From Rhizopus arrhizus (lineage: Eukaryota; Mucoromycota; Mucoromycetes; Mucorales; Rhizopodaceae), in the NCBI GenBank assembly GCA_024220505.1, contig JAKZZE010000008.1, positions 1,736,001 to 1,800,000 on the forward strand: DNA of 64,000 bases, in the 5' to 3' direction. Below the pieces are notes generated by a model. It was not told where the DNA came from. It saw nothing but the letters and a program-made list of their open reading frames with translations, and did not search any database. A program made the translations under genes and the position numbers. This document shows, piece by piece, positions 36,130 to 47,934 of the stretch. Position 1 is the first letter of the stretch, and every line of letters starts with the position of its first letter.

Positions 36130-37891
36130 ATGTTACATACACGAGCAGTTCCTTGGATAAATCAAGAAGAATTCGAAACAGTTTACAAGTGGCTTTTTGC
36201 AGATAGAAAACAGCATGTAGAAACTATTCGACGAGCACTAGACAGAGTAAATTTATTGACAGCCTTCAATTCAATCAAATCTTGTTAATAATTATAAAAA
36301 CTAGATTCAAGCATGGTCAAGCCGAGGACGTATTCCATTTTCTGTAGAAATAACTGGCATGTTGATTGAATCCATTCTTCGTGACGAGCGCTTTGGAGAA
36401 ACCATGTCTCACAAAGAACTTCGTTTACTTTATTCAATGGCCCTTGTTCGATTCGTGAATGGTCTCGTCGATCAAGAGCAAAAGGGGAAATATGCAAAGA
36501 CAGTGCTGACGATTGCAAAAAGTATCGGTTTGCCTCCTTGGTATGTCGATCTTCGTCACGAGAGTACGCACGAACGATTGCCTAGTTTGATTGTGCTTAG
36601 AGAAGCTGCTGTTCAAGCTGTTGCTTGGTTGCATGATCATTATTGGATACATAACCTTAACCGTGCAGAGGAAGACGATGAAGAAAAAAGTGTAAAGGAT
36701 GTCAAGGTCAAGTTGAATATGTATAAAGAGCGTCGAAAGGCGTATATGAAGGGAGAAAAACAAGATCCAACTATCTATGTGGATTGTATTGAAGCATTGA
36801 TTAAGATTATTGATGAAGACATCATTAAAGAGGACATCATTCCTTTACTATTAGGAACAGGAGGCTTAGTGCCAACAGCTAAAAAGTAAATATAAGCAAA
36901 AAAGGGAAAAAAAGACGCGTTTGACCCTAACGCATTTTTTAATAGAAAGCGAGTTACAGCAGAAAATATGTCCATTTCAAATGATTTGATACAAATCTGG
37001 ACTCCATTGTTGAAAGGTCTTGGTGTTGGATACCCTAGCTTTGCATCAGATCTGGTTTCGTCTTTGATTCAAAAATTATGCTCAACGGATGAATATAAAT
37101 TAGATGAACAACTTATAAATCCCTATGCAGTATTCGTAAGTATACGAATAAAAACATGATAAATCAATTTATAACGTGTTTTCTTTTATAGACAAAGAAA
37201 GAAGTGGATGATTCTACACAATCTTTAAGTTATATGCTGACATTGAGTAAATTTGATTTTTATAGTATGCTTATACATTGTTACTCATCTCTTTTTCCGA
37301 TAGCTTGTTGGTTGAAGCATATTGTGTCGGAATTTGCAAAACCAGCACAGGAACGTACACTGAGAAACTTGGATATCGATGATATATTAGAAGGATGCCT
37401 GAAAAATCCAAACTACTAGTAAATATTACAAAAATGAATTACTCACAAACAAAGAGAGGAAGTATATTAATAAGGACCCATCTTTATGTAGCACGCGATC
37501 CGTTCTACAACATTTATGTCAGATTGATACAGAGCTTGCAGAATCTATTAAGCCGTTCATGCGATATATTGATCAACTGTTGATAAAATCAACTGTGGGC
37601 AAGGTATACAAAAAATATGGGGCTGAGTACAATAGCCAATTGACACATGTTTAATAGAGAAAGGAACCTGATTCTTTAGAGACAATAGATGAAGAAGTAT
37701 TAGAAAATGAATTAAAGGAATTAGAATCACAATTGACTAACATCAAGTCAAATCAACGTCCACTGAAAAAGCAAAAAGTGTTCAACATTGAGAGTTGGAA
37801 GTTACATGAAAATTGGCGGCCGTGTCCCATTGGTATGTTACCTAATGGAAAGATGCCATGTCTTGATATGCGCGAATTACTGAAAAAATAA
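36130..37891 (+). CDS. LAS1: Las1-like pre-rRNA processing endonuclease subunit, with a frame break
   Basis: Six exons: 36130–36246, 36305–36885, 36946–37135, 37192–37246, 37304–37603 and 37658–37891. Las1 cleaves ITS2 of pre-rRNA in complex with Grc3 and is essential in yeast. Seen: the N-terminal domain ending IQAWSSRGRIPFSVE, the family stretch LPPWYVDLRHESTHERLPSL with the RHxxTH nuclease motif, and the conserved C-terminal WRPCPIGMLPNGKMP. All junctions keep frame except inside exon 5. There, after NPNY (TAC 37414–37416), TAG (37417–37419) stops the frame, and the protein resumes one base later as SKYYKNELLTNKE. Skipping one T restores the rest of the gene. No splice pair I tried bridges it. 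Confidence 0.85.
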
Positions 37892-39318
37892 AAAAGTAAA
37901 TTGTTTACACAGTGAAATGAATTCATCAACATTTTCCGTGTTGATATGAATTCATTACAAGTATTTTTAAAAGATTAACATTTTAATATTTAAATCTTTT
38001 CTGATATGAACGAAATCAGTCAACTTGAGTTCCTACAAAACTAAGCTACTCTGAACAGATGAGATAGTTGCAAATTATAAAAGTTTAGCTTAAAATAAAA
38101 AGGAAATAGTCGTTGAAAACAATACTGTTCAAAAAGACTTCATGTCTTTTGAGTATCATAGGAAATTGAGTTCCCATTATCGATTGATTTTGGTAACCGG
38201 CTTAATCATGGACCACGTTTGGTAACTTGTAGCTGCTTTTTTTCAGTACTTTATTGCCTCATATTTCTCTAACAAACCACCTCTATAAGTTTTTTACTCT
38301 GTACTTCTAATGATGACATTGTATTTTCGTTCAATTTTTCTCTGCTGCCTGTTCTTTACATCTACTAAGAGCTACTTCTTTTTTTTTCCCCCTCACTCCT
38401 ACAAAACCAAGCTGGATGACTCGTCTCTGAAAAAGTCAAATAACTTGAACAACCTAAATACGATTAAACATAAACTTTTATCTACAATAAAAATAGGACT
38501 TGTGTGAGCACGTGGTGTCCTCAATACACTTTAATCGCCTAGATCGGATCAAAAGAATTAACTTCAAATGAAAAATAATTTGAGAATCCCTGTAATTGCA
38601 GAAAATTTATTGAGTTATAAAATAAGGTTTGAGCCCCAGAAGTTGGTTTACACTTTTAAATTGTATGCTGATTGAAAAGGTATTACATTGAAGATAACTG
38701 TTATAGAAAGGCCATGTTCTTTTACTATGTATGTATTAAATCAGAGTATGCTATTTCAACATGAATTAATCTCTTGTGACAAAATCCAAATTAAAGGCAT
38801 CGATTGTATTTTGAACTTGGCTGGGGGTAATGCCTTTGCTTGTATAACCAAAGCGAAAGCTATAGTAAAAATGGATTAGCCGATTCCAAAGAACTTTCTT
38901 TGGTACCAATGTATTTGTTTTACATAAACTTGGTTTTTATCTTGGCGAATGCTTTATGAAGCACATTGAGCCCATTGCTAACGCTACACGATATAGTGTT
39001 ATGGAATTGTGTAACAAAAGGACAATATGAACAACAGTAATCCAACTATTGCAATTTGAATAAACATAGCACTCTTTTTTTTTTTTTTTTTTCCTTTATG
39101 TACATGTATACAAATATTAAGCTTGAAAAGAATGAATAAACTAGGAAGAAACAGAAAGTGAAAAGATAAAATAATTATAAACAGTGTGTAAATAAGGTTT
39201 TTTTTCAGTTGTAACAAATCATTTATTATTAGTAAAAAAAAATACCATTGAATCACGATAAAAAATTTCAAAGCTGCTTACTTTCTCCCTTTCTTTTTTT
39301 ATTATTATTATCAATACT
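37892..39318. other. Intergenic, 1.4 kb
   Basis: No supported gene. A 63-codon open stretch at 38688–38879 (+) has no recognised motif. A T-rich run lies near 39073–39092. The bZIP start at 39319 is preceded by CT/AT-rich sequence. Confidence 0.5.
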
Positions 39319-40833
39319 ATGGAAGCTTATTTATCAACAATTGAGAAATACATAAAAGAAAAGCAACAAGAATCCGAAAGCCAACCACAGGATGCCCATA
39401 CAAATGATATTGATATGTTGCTAAGAACAAACGCAGAAGGTTGGTTACAATCACTACCCGATTTAACAGATCCATCAATTCTTGCGCCCCTTTATTTAAC
39501 ACAAGAACCATCCATTACTTCTGAACAAACTAGTACATTTGAAATGCCTCTTAATGATCACGACAGTAGTATCAATAGTAATTCACAACTGACCTTTGTG
39601 GATTACCAACAACCAAGCAACGATGGTGTCCCTATTCGAAAAAAACCAGGCAGAAAACCCAAGGTGATACCACCTGCGGTGCGTAAAGCTCAGAATCGCG
39701 CCGCTCAACGCGCCTTTAGAGAACGTAAGGAGAAGTACTTGAGTGAATTAGAAAGAACAGTGCATAATTTGAAAAAGCAACGACAACAAATGATCAATGA
39801 ATTGACACAGCTAAAGTCCCATTTGGAAATGAGTCAAACAGAGTGTTGGTATCTCCGAGGATCTCTTATGACTATACAGTATATATGTTTACTAAACCGT
39901 TTAAAGATTCCACCTCATACACCCTACTTGAGTGAGAACCAATTGTGTAGTATCAAAGGAATGAATTTAGCAGCTGCATCGGCTTATGTGGATGCACAGG
40001 AACGGAATGATAAGGCGTTGATAGATGCTCGAGAGTTGACAAAGATCAGTTCCATCCAAAAAGAAATATCACTGGAAACAGACAAAGAAAAAGAGGAAAA
40101 GGAAAATGAGCAGCAGATATGGTTGCATGAACCAGACAACGTATTAACAAATCAGAGTTCAAAGGATATTGATAATTTAATGGAACTTGACACCTCAAAT
40201 GAAGCTTATTCTCCAGAGGAACCTAGTGCTCGAGAGGAATCCCAAAGTTCAGAAGAATCGGAACAAGAACAACCAACGTCCTCCAGTTCGAAAGCCTTTG
40301 ATCTTCTCCTTGGACTTTTACGCCCCTATCAATCTGGTGAAAACGAGTCTTCTTTACGTATGAAACCCACGCTACTTCAACAAACCATCCCTCACGACCC
40401 TCGCATCAACATCATTCCTCTTCCTTACATGCGTGACCGAATGATTCTGTTCAGATCCTTGATTGACTTTGAACGTCTGTTTGATTTGATGATCAACGAA
40501 GCCATCTTTTCCGGTGGAGATCCGACGCTCAGTGACAGTTGGGAACTACCACCCGAAATCTTTGAGGAATTTTGGTATATTATGATCAGGTTTGATCCGG
40601 ATAGAGCAAATCGGTGGAGAAAATCAAAGGGCCTTCCAGAAGTTCACACTGGACTTTGGTCTACCCCACTTGATGCCTCTTCCAAAATGGAATATTTTGC
40701 GCCTTTGAACAATTATTCAGCAGAAGATAATGCGCTTTATGAAAGCTTTAAACAGTTACCACAAAGACGAAAACCAGTATACCCGCCCACTTTAGGTAAC
40801 ATGCACACGCTTTACACACAAATACTCTATTAA
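39319..40833 (+). CDS. AP-1-like bZIP transcription factor with AT-hook-like motif
   Basis: Single-exon 504 aa protein. An AT-hook-like KKPGRKPK lies just before the basic region KAQNRAAQRAFRERKEKY (N126, R134). A leucine-type coiled coil follows to about residue 170. The middle (about 230–330) is acidic, Ser/Glu/Gln-rich and probably disordered. A second ordered block, PYMRDRMILFRSLIDFERLF to FEEFWYIMIRFDPDRA (about 370–435), resembles C-terminal regions found in some fungal bZIP proteins of unknown function. The QNRAAQRAFRERK signature is shared with Yap/Pap1 types, but I see no cysteine-rich redox domain. The gene ends 37 bp from the convergent dehydratase. Confidence 0.88.
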   Translation: MEAYLSTIEKYIKEKQQESESQPQDAHTNDIDMLLRTNAEGWLQSLPDLTDPSILAPLYLTQEPSITSEQTSTFEMPLNDHDSSINSNSQLTFVDYQQPSNDGVPIRKKPGRKPKVIPPAVRKAQNRAAQRAFRERKEKYLSELERTVHNLKKQRQQMINELTQLKSHLEMSQTECWYLRGSLMTIQYICLLNRLKIPPHTPYLSENQLCSIKGMNLAAASAYVDAQERNDKALIDARELTKISSIQKEISLETDKEKEEKENEQQIWLHEPDNVLTNQSSKDIDNLMELDTSNEAYSPEEPSAREESQSSEESEQEQPTSSSSKAFDLLLGLLRPYQSGENESSLRMKPTLLQQTIPHDPRINIIPLPYMRDRMILFRSLIDFERLFDLMINEAIFSGGDPTLSDSWELPPEIFEEFWYIMIRFDPDRANRWRKSKGLPEVHTGLWSTPLDASSKMEYFAPLNNYSAEDNALYESFKQLPQRRKPVYPPTLGNMHTLYTQILY

Positions 40834-40870
40834 CTTTATTTTTTTAGAAAATATTGTTAAATCAATGGAT

Positions 40871-41951
40871 TTAAGCTAACAATGCTAAACCCTTCACAGC
40901 AAGATGTCCCTTTTCATTTGTTATCCAAAGTTCATATCCATCATTGCCTTTTATATTTTGTAATTTTCTTCCACATAAATTCATTTGATGATTGACATAT
41001 AAAGGAGCTAAACATTTGTACTCGAATGATCCAATATGTTCTTCCTTCATCAGTTCTTTTCCAAGTAATTCTAATAAAAGTGTACCACTAAGAGGTCCAT
41101 GTACCAAACATGCTTTACTTTACATATTAGAAAAGAAAAGCATTGGACTTATATCATTTTACCTGGATGCTTTTCAATTTCTGTTGCATACTGATGATCA
41201 AAATGAATTTTATGAGAGTTAAAGGTCAATGCAGAATATCTAAACAGAAGTATAGAACTTGGTACAAGAGACATTGAAAAATCTGGTTTCCTATTCACTG
41301 CAAGCATACAAAGAATGAACAAAACAAAGTAACCCTCCTTTTTTTTTCGCTTTACCTCGAATACCCTTTTGAATGACGCTTGGTTTTATTTGCTGTTGGT
41401 GATATACCAAGCATCTTTGTTCTAGCATGGACCATCCGGTCTGGTTAAATATCTCTTTATTCAACCAAACCTTCACTGATTCTCCTAACCGTCCCTCTCC
41501 TACCTCCACTCGATCCAGATAGGTCTTCATCGTCACCTGATCCCCAACCATCAAGGGATTCGTCTGGCTCCATCGGAAGGAAGCGCCGGCCCACATTCGT
41601 TGTGAAAAGGGCTTGGGTGGAAAAAATTCACGTTCGTAACCATCCTCTGCTAAATCGTCCTCTCGCGTACGTGGTGGGAAATAAACATGGTGCCATGCTG
41701 GAGCTAAAGGTGCCTTTGGATCAAGGCATGGTTTGCTTGGTAGTGTGTTGGCTAACAGGTCAAGCCGTGATCCAGTAATTTTGTCATGAGTTGTGATTTT
41801 TATTTTCTTGGTTTCAGTTTCCCAATCTTTAATGAGTTGGTAAGTGCTATATGGAGATCTTGGAAAGGATTGCTTATGTCTTTAAGAATTAAATATAAAT
41901 CCTTTCATAATTGAATTGTACCTTTTTCCAGCTTTGTTTAATTATGAACAT
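40871..41951 (-). CDS. MaoC/hotdog-type hydroxyacyl-thioester dehydratase-like protein
   Basis: Four exons: 41922–41951, 41356–41872, 41163–41297 and 40871–41112, coding for 307 aa. The first exon encodes only ten residues and was placed because its ATG and the AAG acceptor at 41873 keep frame. The N-terminal half carries FSQRMWAGASFRW…LMVGDQV and RCLVYHQQ, the pattern of mesaconyl-CoA hydratase/Htd2-like proteins. The C-terminal half carries the hotdog active-site-type stretch LVHGPLSGTLLLELL. Htd2 dehydrates 3-hydroxyacyl-ACP in mitochondrial type II fatty-acid synthesis. A basic N-terminus (KQSWKKQSFPRSPYS) is compatible with mitochondrial import. Whether the substrate is ACP- or CoA-bound cannot be seen. 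Confidence 0.78.
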
Positions 41952-42117
41952 GCAAACACTTTTATTGTAAAAGAGAAAATAGTCTTTTTTTTGTAATCGG
42001 AGATAAATAAAAGCAGTAGATGAAGTATTCATATTACAAGACATCATCATTTTTTTTTTGGTTGATTTATTTTTTTTTTTTCTTTTTTTTTCTTTTTTTC
42101 TTTTTTCTAAATAGGAT

Positions 42118-43436
42118 TTATGCTTCAATCTTTTTTGCTTCCTTCATTTGTTTACATTGTGCTTTGTGATAAAGTTTATAGTCACCGACTTGGCAGTCAC
42201 GTGAACAATACCAAATACTTCTGCAGGCACCACAGGCCAAGAGGGGAGCATTTGGTTTGTCCTTTGCATGGGCAGCACCACAGTGAGAACATCTGTTAGG
42301 GTTAGGAGGGAATGAATTGAGGACGCCAGATTCGATGAGTTGTTGCATTCTTTGGTCAGCTTGCTTCTTTGGTGCATAGGTAGCAATCAATTTTTGAGCT
42401 TCTTCCTCTGATTCGTGAGCAACGATCGCGTCACGTTTGATTTCACTTAAACCTGTGTGGGCTCCATAAAGCTCCTTGAATTTAGCCTCTGCTTCCTTTG
42501 CCTTAACATAGTAACCGTGTGCCTCTGACTTCTTCTTTTTGTGGTTGAGTAAAACGGAAAGGGCATAAAGAGAGTGAACGGTATCACTGGTATCTGGGTG
42601 ACCATTTTGAAGATAGAGCTTAAAGTTTTTAATGGCATTTTCTCTTTCGTTTTCCAAAGATAAAAAGACTGAACCAAGAACAGAGTAAGCAACAGAGAAT
42701 TTAGGGTCTCTTTCCAAAGCCTTTTCTAAATCCTTAATACCAAGTCTACATCATCAAGAAATGATGAGCTACAAATCCCTCGATGTATACTTGTCATCTT
42801 ACCTTGTTTTACCCAATGAGAGTTGACAAGAGGCACGAAGGAAAAAGACGCGTGCAGGAAGGTCAGGATATGTATCAATGGCTAATGTTAAAGTAGTGAC
42901 ACTAAAAAGAAAAGATGGTTATGATAACTCTTCTGCAAGTATTAACCTACAACTTACCAATGCTTAAATTGTCTACCAACCAACAAAATCCAAGCAGAGA
43001 ATAAAAGACTGTCCTTAACGAAGAATCCTTCCTTTTCTTCTTCAGGAATATTCTTTAACAAAACCTTTTCATACTGTTGTCCAAGAATAAGAATACGTTC
43101 TGACATGGGAGCGGCTCTTTCATCTAAAAGCCAAGCTTCGACCATCGTTTCAGATGCAGTCTTGATGTCTTCTTCATGCTTTTCCAAAACGTCGTCCTCA
43201 AGGGAGCGAGGAATAGTCATACAAAGTTCATAACCCTTGCGAAACATTTCCTTGGCAGTCTTGTAGTTTTTGGCATCAGGGTCAGTACATTCCTCAAGTT
43301 TACCACGGGCTTCCAAGAGGTCATAAGAAACAATACGTTGGGAACCTTCCAAGAAACGGTCTTGGTATTCTTCTTGTTGTTCTTGAACTTGGGTTTCTTC
43401 TTGAACGGTAGCAGAGTTAACAGCGACTTCAGTCAT
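42118..43436 (-). CDS. TPR-like protein with C-terminal MYND zinc finger
   Basis: Three exons, 42958–43436, 42803–42901 and 42118–42745, coding for 401 aa with phases closing. The N-terminal 25 residues are Gln/Glu-rich. Helical TPR-like pairs follow (for example AKEMFRKGYELC and KFSVAYSVLGSVFLSLENE). The end is a MYND finger at residues 345–390 with the expected spacing: CSHC, then CGAC, then YCSRDCQ, then YHKAQC. MYND domains bind proline-rich partners; the pairing with TPR suggests an adaptor or cochaperone. I cannot name a specific orthologue. The next gene downstream on the same strand starts 166 bp away. Confidence 0.82.
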
Positions 43437-46400
43437 ATTTGTATGTGTATAGAAAAGAAAAGAGAGAAAAGAGGGGGAAAAAATAAAGGTGGTATTTAAT
43501 AATAATAATTTATTGCCCAATAAAAAATTGACGTGGCATCTTTATTTAAATTTTTTATTAATAAGGTAACCAAGTTCAATTTATCACAACCGTATTCCCC
43601 TTTTTTTCATTGAGCGCATATTTGTTTTTATTTTCTTCATAAACTGTAGCAAGCGACGAGACAAAGTCGCGCGAGAAATTCTTTGCTTGACATCCAGATA
43701 TAGCTTAATTGTGAAGGTTTTTAATAAGTTAGCATGAATTGGCTTATAGTAAGCAAGTTGTGTTAGTGTGCCTATCTTTTTATACGCGTTTTTCCTTTAC
43801 TGTAGGTTCATTTAAGAAGCATGAGTATTTCATTTGAAACTGTACTTGGCAAATTTCAAAGGCCGGCTTGGCATGGATAAGGGGTTCAGGGTAAATAGGT
43901 AATCGGCTGAGAAAAGTTGTCAGGCTTATCAAATTTACTCTATTGAATCTTCAAATTTATTCACAGAAGCTGATATATTAATTAATATAGACTTCAGGCC
44001 TCAATTGACCAGATACAATTTGTATAATCAATTTTAGATATGTTGTCAATTCATAGATCAATAAAAATAAATAAACACCAATAATGTGTACTTAAAAGAA
44101 GAAGGGCTTTTTTTTTTGATGAACTGACCACCCTTTCTTTTAACGAGTGATTGATTCCCATTCAATACTTGTAAAGAATGTACTTGGGGTGCTGTAGATA
44201 TACAGTGATGATTATAAATGTTTTACTTGTTTTCATAATTGTTATTGATATTCTTAAATCTGAGGTCTAATTCCTCTGTTATACTGGATTTGTCCAACGG
44301 TATGATTGTGCATACTAGGTCTTTTCCTAAAAACACCAGCAAAATTTCTTTTGGGAATGTCCTGTGAACAATTTCGGATAATTTCATATCACGACATCCT
44401 TTTTTATTTGGTGACGGGTTCGACCATACATAGCTATGCTTAGATAATAAGTGGCTTTTTGTCAATCCGACTGTGAAGATGATGCCGGTATGTCTTTTTC
44501 ACCTTTCATTGTTCAGCAGACTGCATCAGCTGGTCCTAGTCCATACCTTTTTTACATGGCCTGGCATGTCTTCACTTTCTTGCAATGACCTTGTTCATCA
44601 AAATTTGTTTAATAAAAATATATTTGAAAAACTAAGCAAAGTTTGTGTTTCTCTATCTGTTTCCTATTTCAAAATAAACAAATAAATAAATATTTTTGTT
44701 AGTGTTGGTGTTTCAAATAGTGAGAAATATGTCAACGATCAACTTTAAATTCACTTGGGATCAGTTCAGAATACGGTATAAATAAAAAAAAAAAGCAAGA
44801 AACTCTTATTCTTTCCTCTACTGCCTTTTTTTTCATTTTTCATTACCTTTTAATATTTTTTCAAAGGAAATCATACAAGTCTGATCAATGTTCATGAGAT
44901 GTGATTAGAAAGGAGTATATTTGAGCCGAGGACATATTTTCACTTTGATTGGCACATTTTCTAAGAATTCAATGATTTCAGTGTTAGCAATCTCTTTTTA
45001 TAACGTCTTATTTTATTGTAGACAAGTTGGTGACAGACTAATAGCTTAAGGATGATGCTGGCTTAAGTATCTCGCTAGTCATATTTTCATCACCTATTGT
45101 CAATTCAGAAAAGTATTAAATTAGTTACTAAAAATTTCAGGTCAATTAGGTATTTGAGAAACATCTGTCCAAGAAAAAGCCATGTTGAAAAGTAGTAATA
45201 CTAAGAGAGAATGCCAGGATATATAGACAATTACAAAGAATGATTGTTATATCAGTGATAAATACAATATGAAGGTAATGTCTATAGCCAAATAGAGAAA
45301 GAAAAGAAAAAATACCTGATATGAACATTACTCAGGCCTACGACAGCTCACCTTGGCGGTACATACGGAAGGCCACGTAAAAAAATGAGTATAGAACGCA
45401 GCGAGCTCCAAAGGATTGTAAAATAAACAAATAATGCCATCGGTGTATACAATGACTTTTTCATTTTGTACACCATAAGAATTTAGACAGTGAATATCCC
45501 AAAAAGATGGGATTAGTAACCATCCTATCTAATAAAGGCAAACAATGATTGATATCAATTATGTTTTAATGCTGAAAAATCTTAATAACACCATTGATCA
45601 TGTCAAAAGAATGACTAAACAGAACAAGAGCCTGCAAGCAATATTCTATATGCATATGGTCATAAGTTTTTGATTCAAAAATAAAACAACAACCGATAAA
45701 AGTAAGAACTGTGCAAGGTATATGAGAAAAAACATCAAAGGACCATTATTGTTGATAAATATATTGTAAGCAAGATCAGTTTGGTGAGTAAAGCAACTTG
45801 AAGGCGTGTTTAACCATTCTAAACTTTGAAATTCTCATGAAATCGTTTTCATTTATATTTAGGAGAAATACGGACCTCCAATTACCAAAGTCAGATGCAT
45901 TGTCTTTCTTTAAAAGAAAAGATATGTAGGTATTACTCCAAGGTTCTGTAAAAAGGTCATAAGACGAAGCATTACTACAAATAATCGAAGCGATTAATCG
46001 ACATTGAGTATTGGATACAATTAACTTGAAAAATCAAAAGGGAGCCATCGTTGGATACACTACTTTTAATAAGACTTTTGGAAACGTCAAATATATGTAA
46101 ATAAAGTACAGTTTGGAATTAATCTATCGAACCACAGATTGATCTGGGAAAACCATAAATTGACTCTACGAGTATTGTAGTTTGCAGAGTTAGCAAGCTA
46201 TGATTATGTATCAACTTACTTTGTATGTGCTAAATTTATTTTGGAAAATATGCTTTTTTCCCTTTAAAAACGCGTTTACCGATATTTCGCAAAATTATTG
46301 TATCCCTTTTCATTGAGAAAAAAAAGCTACTTGATGGTAGTATGAGAATCACTTTTTAAATTAATCGAAAAAATAAACAAAAAGCCTATGAGAAAAAACT

Positions 46401-46995
46401 TGAATACATAAAAACAAATTAATTGACAATGTTGGCGAAACGAAGTCAGAGGATGTGGTGGCTAGCCGTCCATGGTAAAAAAGATGGCTCTAGCAATGAT
46501 CCCAACCTGGTCCCCAAGTCTTCAAAAATCAAGCGGGACTTAGAAATGTATAAAGAAACAATGAAATCAAAAAGTTTTATTTTATTATCATCATCTAAGA
46601 ATAAAGCGCAGCTGGAAAGCTTATAACCACATCTTTTGTCTTCATTTTGCCAACACTACCGTCTGATTTCAAAATTAGAACACAATAATGTTAGTTTGAC
46701 AATATTTTGGGTTCAAGAAATATTCATGCTTCAATTTTACTATGCTCGGCATACATGAACAGCCAAGGTGCATCGTTTTGAATCCATATAAGATTGTTTA
46801 TTCACAAGGTCTGCCTTGAAGAATAGAAGTTTTGTCAGAAAGAAAGGCTTCTAATCAACGTAAGGTCAGAGTGCTTTGTTAAAATGGGGGTTTTAAAAAA
46901 GCTAAAGATGATCCTTTTGCTGATGCATTTTAAACAGAACAAAGTCAAATTAAGCAAAGATTAAACTATTTATTTATTTTCATGAAATATATAAT
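43437..46995. other. Gene-poor interval, 3.6 kb
   Basis: No supported gene. The longest open stretches are 80 codons (44223–44465 –), 70 codons (44473–44685 +) and 67 codons (46423–46626 +), none with a recognised motif. A small imperfect hairpin at about 45438–45472 is built on GGTGTATACAATGA. The rest is AT-rich. Confidence 0.5.
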
Positions 46996-47934
46996 CTAAT
47001 CTGTGCAAGTCCTTAAACGAGCAGATTTTCCCACCAATTGATAACCAATACTTGTATATAGATTTTTGTTAGGATCCTGCTGTCTCACTACGAATAATGT
47101 CACAAACGAGTATTCCTTCAAGAATAACTCTGTGCACATAGCTACGCACGCTGACGCATAGCCTTTACCACGTTCTGTGTTAGGTGTATAAACAAATGAT
47201 ATAGAACAACCGTTTCTTGATGGCCGTCGCTTCCAGCACATACTAACAGGTATACCATCCACATACAAGATGTATATAAATCTAGATATCAAAGACTCAA
47301 GCACAAACTCCTCTGCAGATGGTAAGCTAGTCGATACACCAATATGCTCCATATTATCATTCCAGAATCCTCGTAACCATTCAGCCAATAGCGGAACGTC
47401 AGTATCAATCGCTTGTTTCAGCTCCGTCTGTTGTTTGTTCTGTGTGATTTTTAAGGCACGAGGAGGCCATTGGACCTGCTTTATATCGTAGCTCCAGGTT
47501 TGATCAACAGTAACGAGCTTTAAACTGGTCGCCAGTGCTGTCAAATTGGTTTTCATACGACCAAATGCGGGTTCAAAGGCATGGACGCATTGGAGCTGTC
47601 TATATGAAGCAGTATTTATATAATCCATCATAGCCAAGTCAATAGCTGATAGTGCATCGCTGGTAAAGTCGCCTCGTAAGTAAGAACCATAGAGCATTGA
47701 TCTATCGAGGCAAAACAAGGCAAATACAAATCTATTTTGACCATCCCAAACAGCACTGCAATAGAAATGAACACTGCTACTTTCTTTTTTAGCTTTCTCG
47801 GCAGCAATCCATAAAAACACATTCTGGACTTCATGTTCTATTAAATAAGATTCCGTTTCTTCTAGGAATGCATCTGCAGCATCATATCGTTTTAATGTAA
47901 GCTCTTTAGATTTTGTAATCATTTCAGTAAACAA
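46996..47934 (-). CDS. GNAT-family N-acetyltransferase (FR47-like C-terminal half)
   Basis: Intronless 312 aa protein. The C-terminal 120 residues have the GNAT layout: a beta segment ISFVYTPNTE, the acetyl-CoA loop RGKGYAS, a helix VAMCTELFL, a strand FVTLFV, and the terminal N-LYTSIGYQLVG. The N-terminal ~180 residues are less conserved and may be a degenerate second GNAT fold, as in other proteins with an FR47-like domain. It would transfer acetyl from acetyl-CoA to a small molecule or peptide; the acceptor cannot be inferred. It stands alone between gene-free stretches. Confidence 0.85.
   Translation of the reverse strand: MFTEMITKSKELTLKRYDAADAFLEETESYLIEHEVQNVFLWIAAEKAKKESSSVHFYCSAVWDGQNRFVFALFCLDRSMLYGSYLRGDFTSDALSAIDLAMMDYINTASYRQLQCVHAFEPAFGRMKTNLTALATSLKLVTVDQTWSYDIKQVQWPPRALKITQNKQQTELKQAIDTDVPLLAEWLRGFWNDNMEHIGVSTSLPSAEEFVLESLISRFIYILYVDGIPVSMCWKRRPSRNGCSISFVYTPNTERGKGYASACVAMCTELFLKEYSFVTLFVVRQQDPNKNLYTSIGYQLVGKSARLRTCTD

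Noticed and set aside
41889..42128. 79-codon Lys-rich minus-strand ORF
   Set aside because: Translation of a T-rich intergenic tract running into exon 1 of the dehydratase in another frame; not a separate gene.
43176..43499. 107-codon plus-strand ORF
   Set aside because: Antisense to exon 1 of the TPR–MYND gene; no motif.
45438..45472. Hairpin built on GGTGTATACAATGA as a terminator or TIR
   Set aside because: Imperfect, isolated, no neighbouring gene or transposase.
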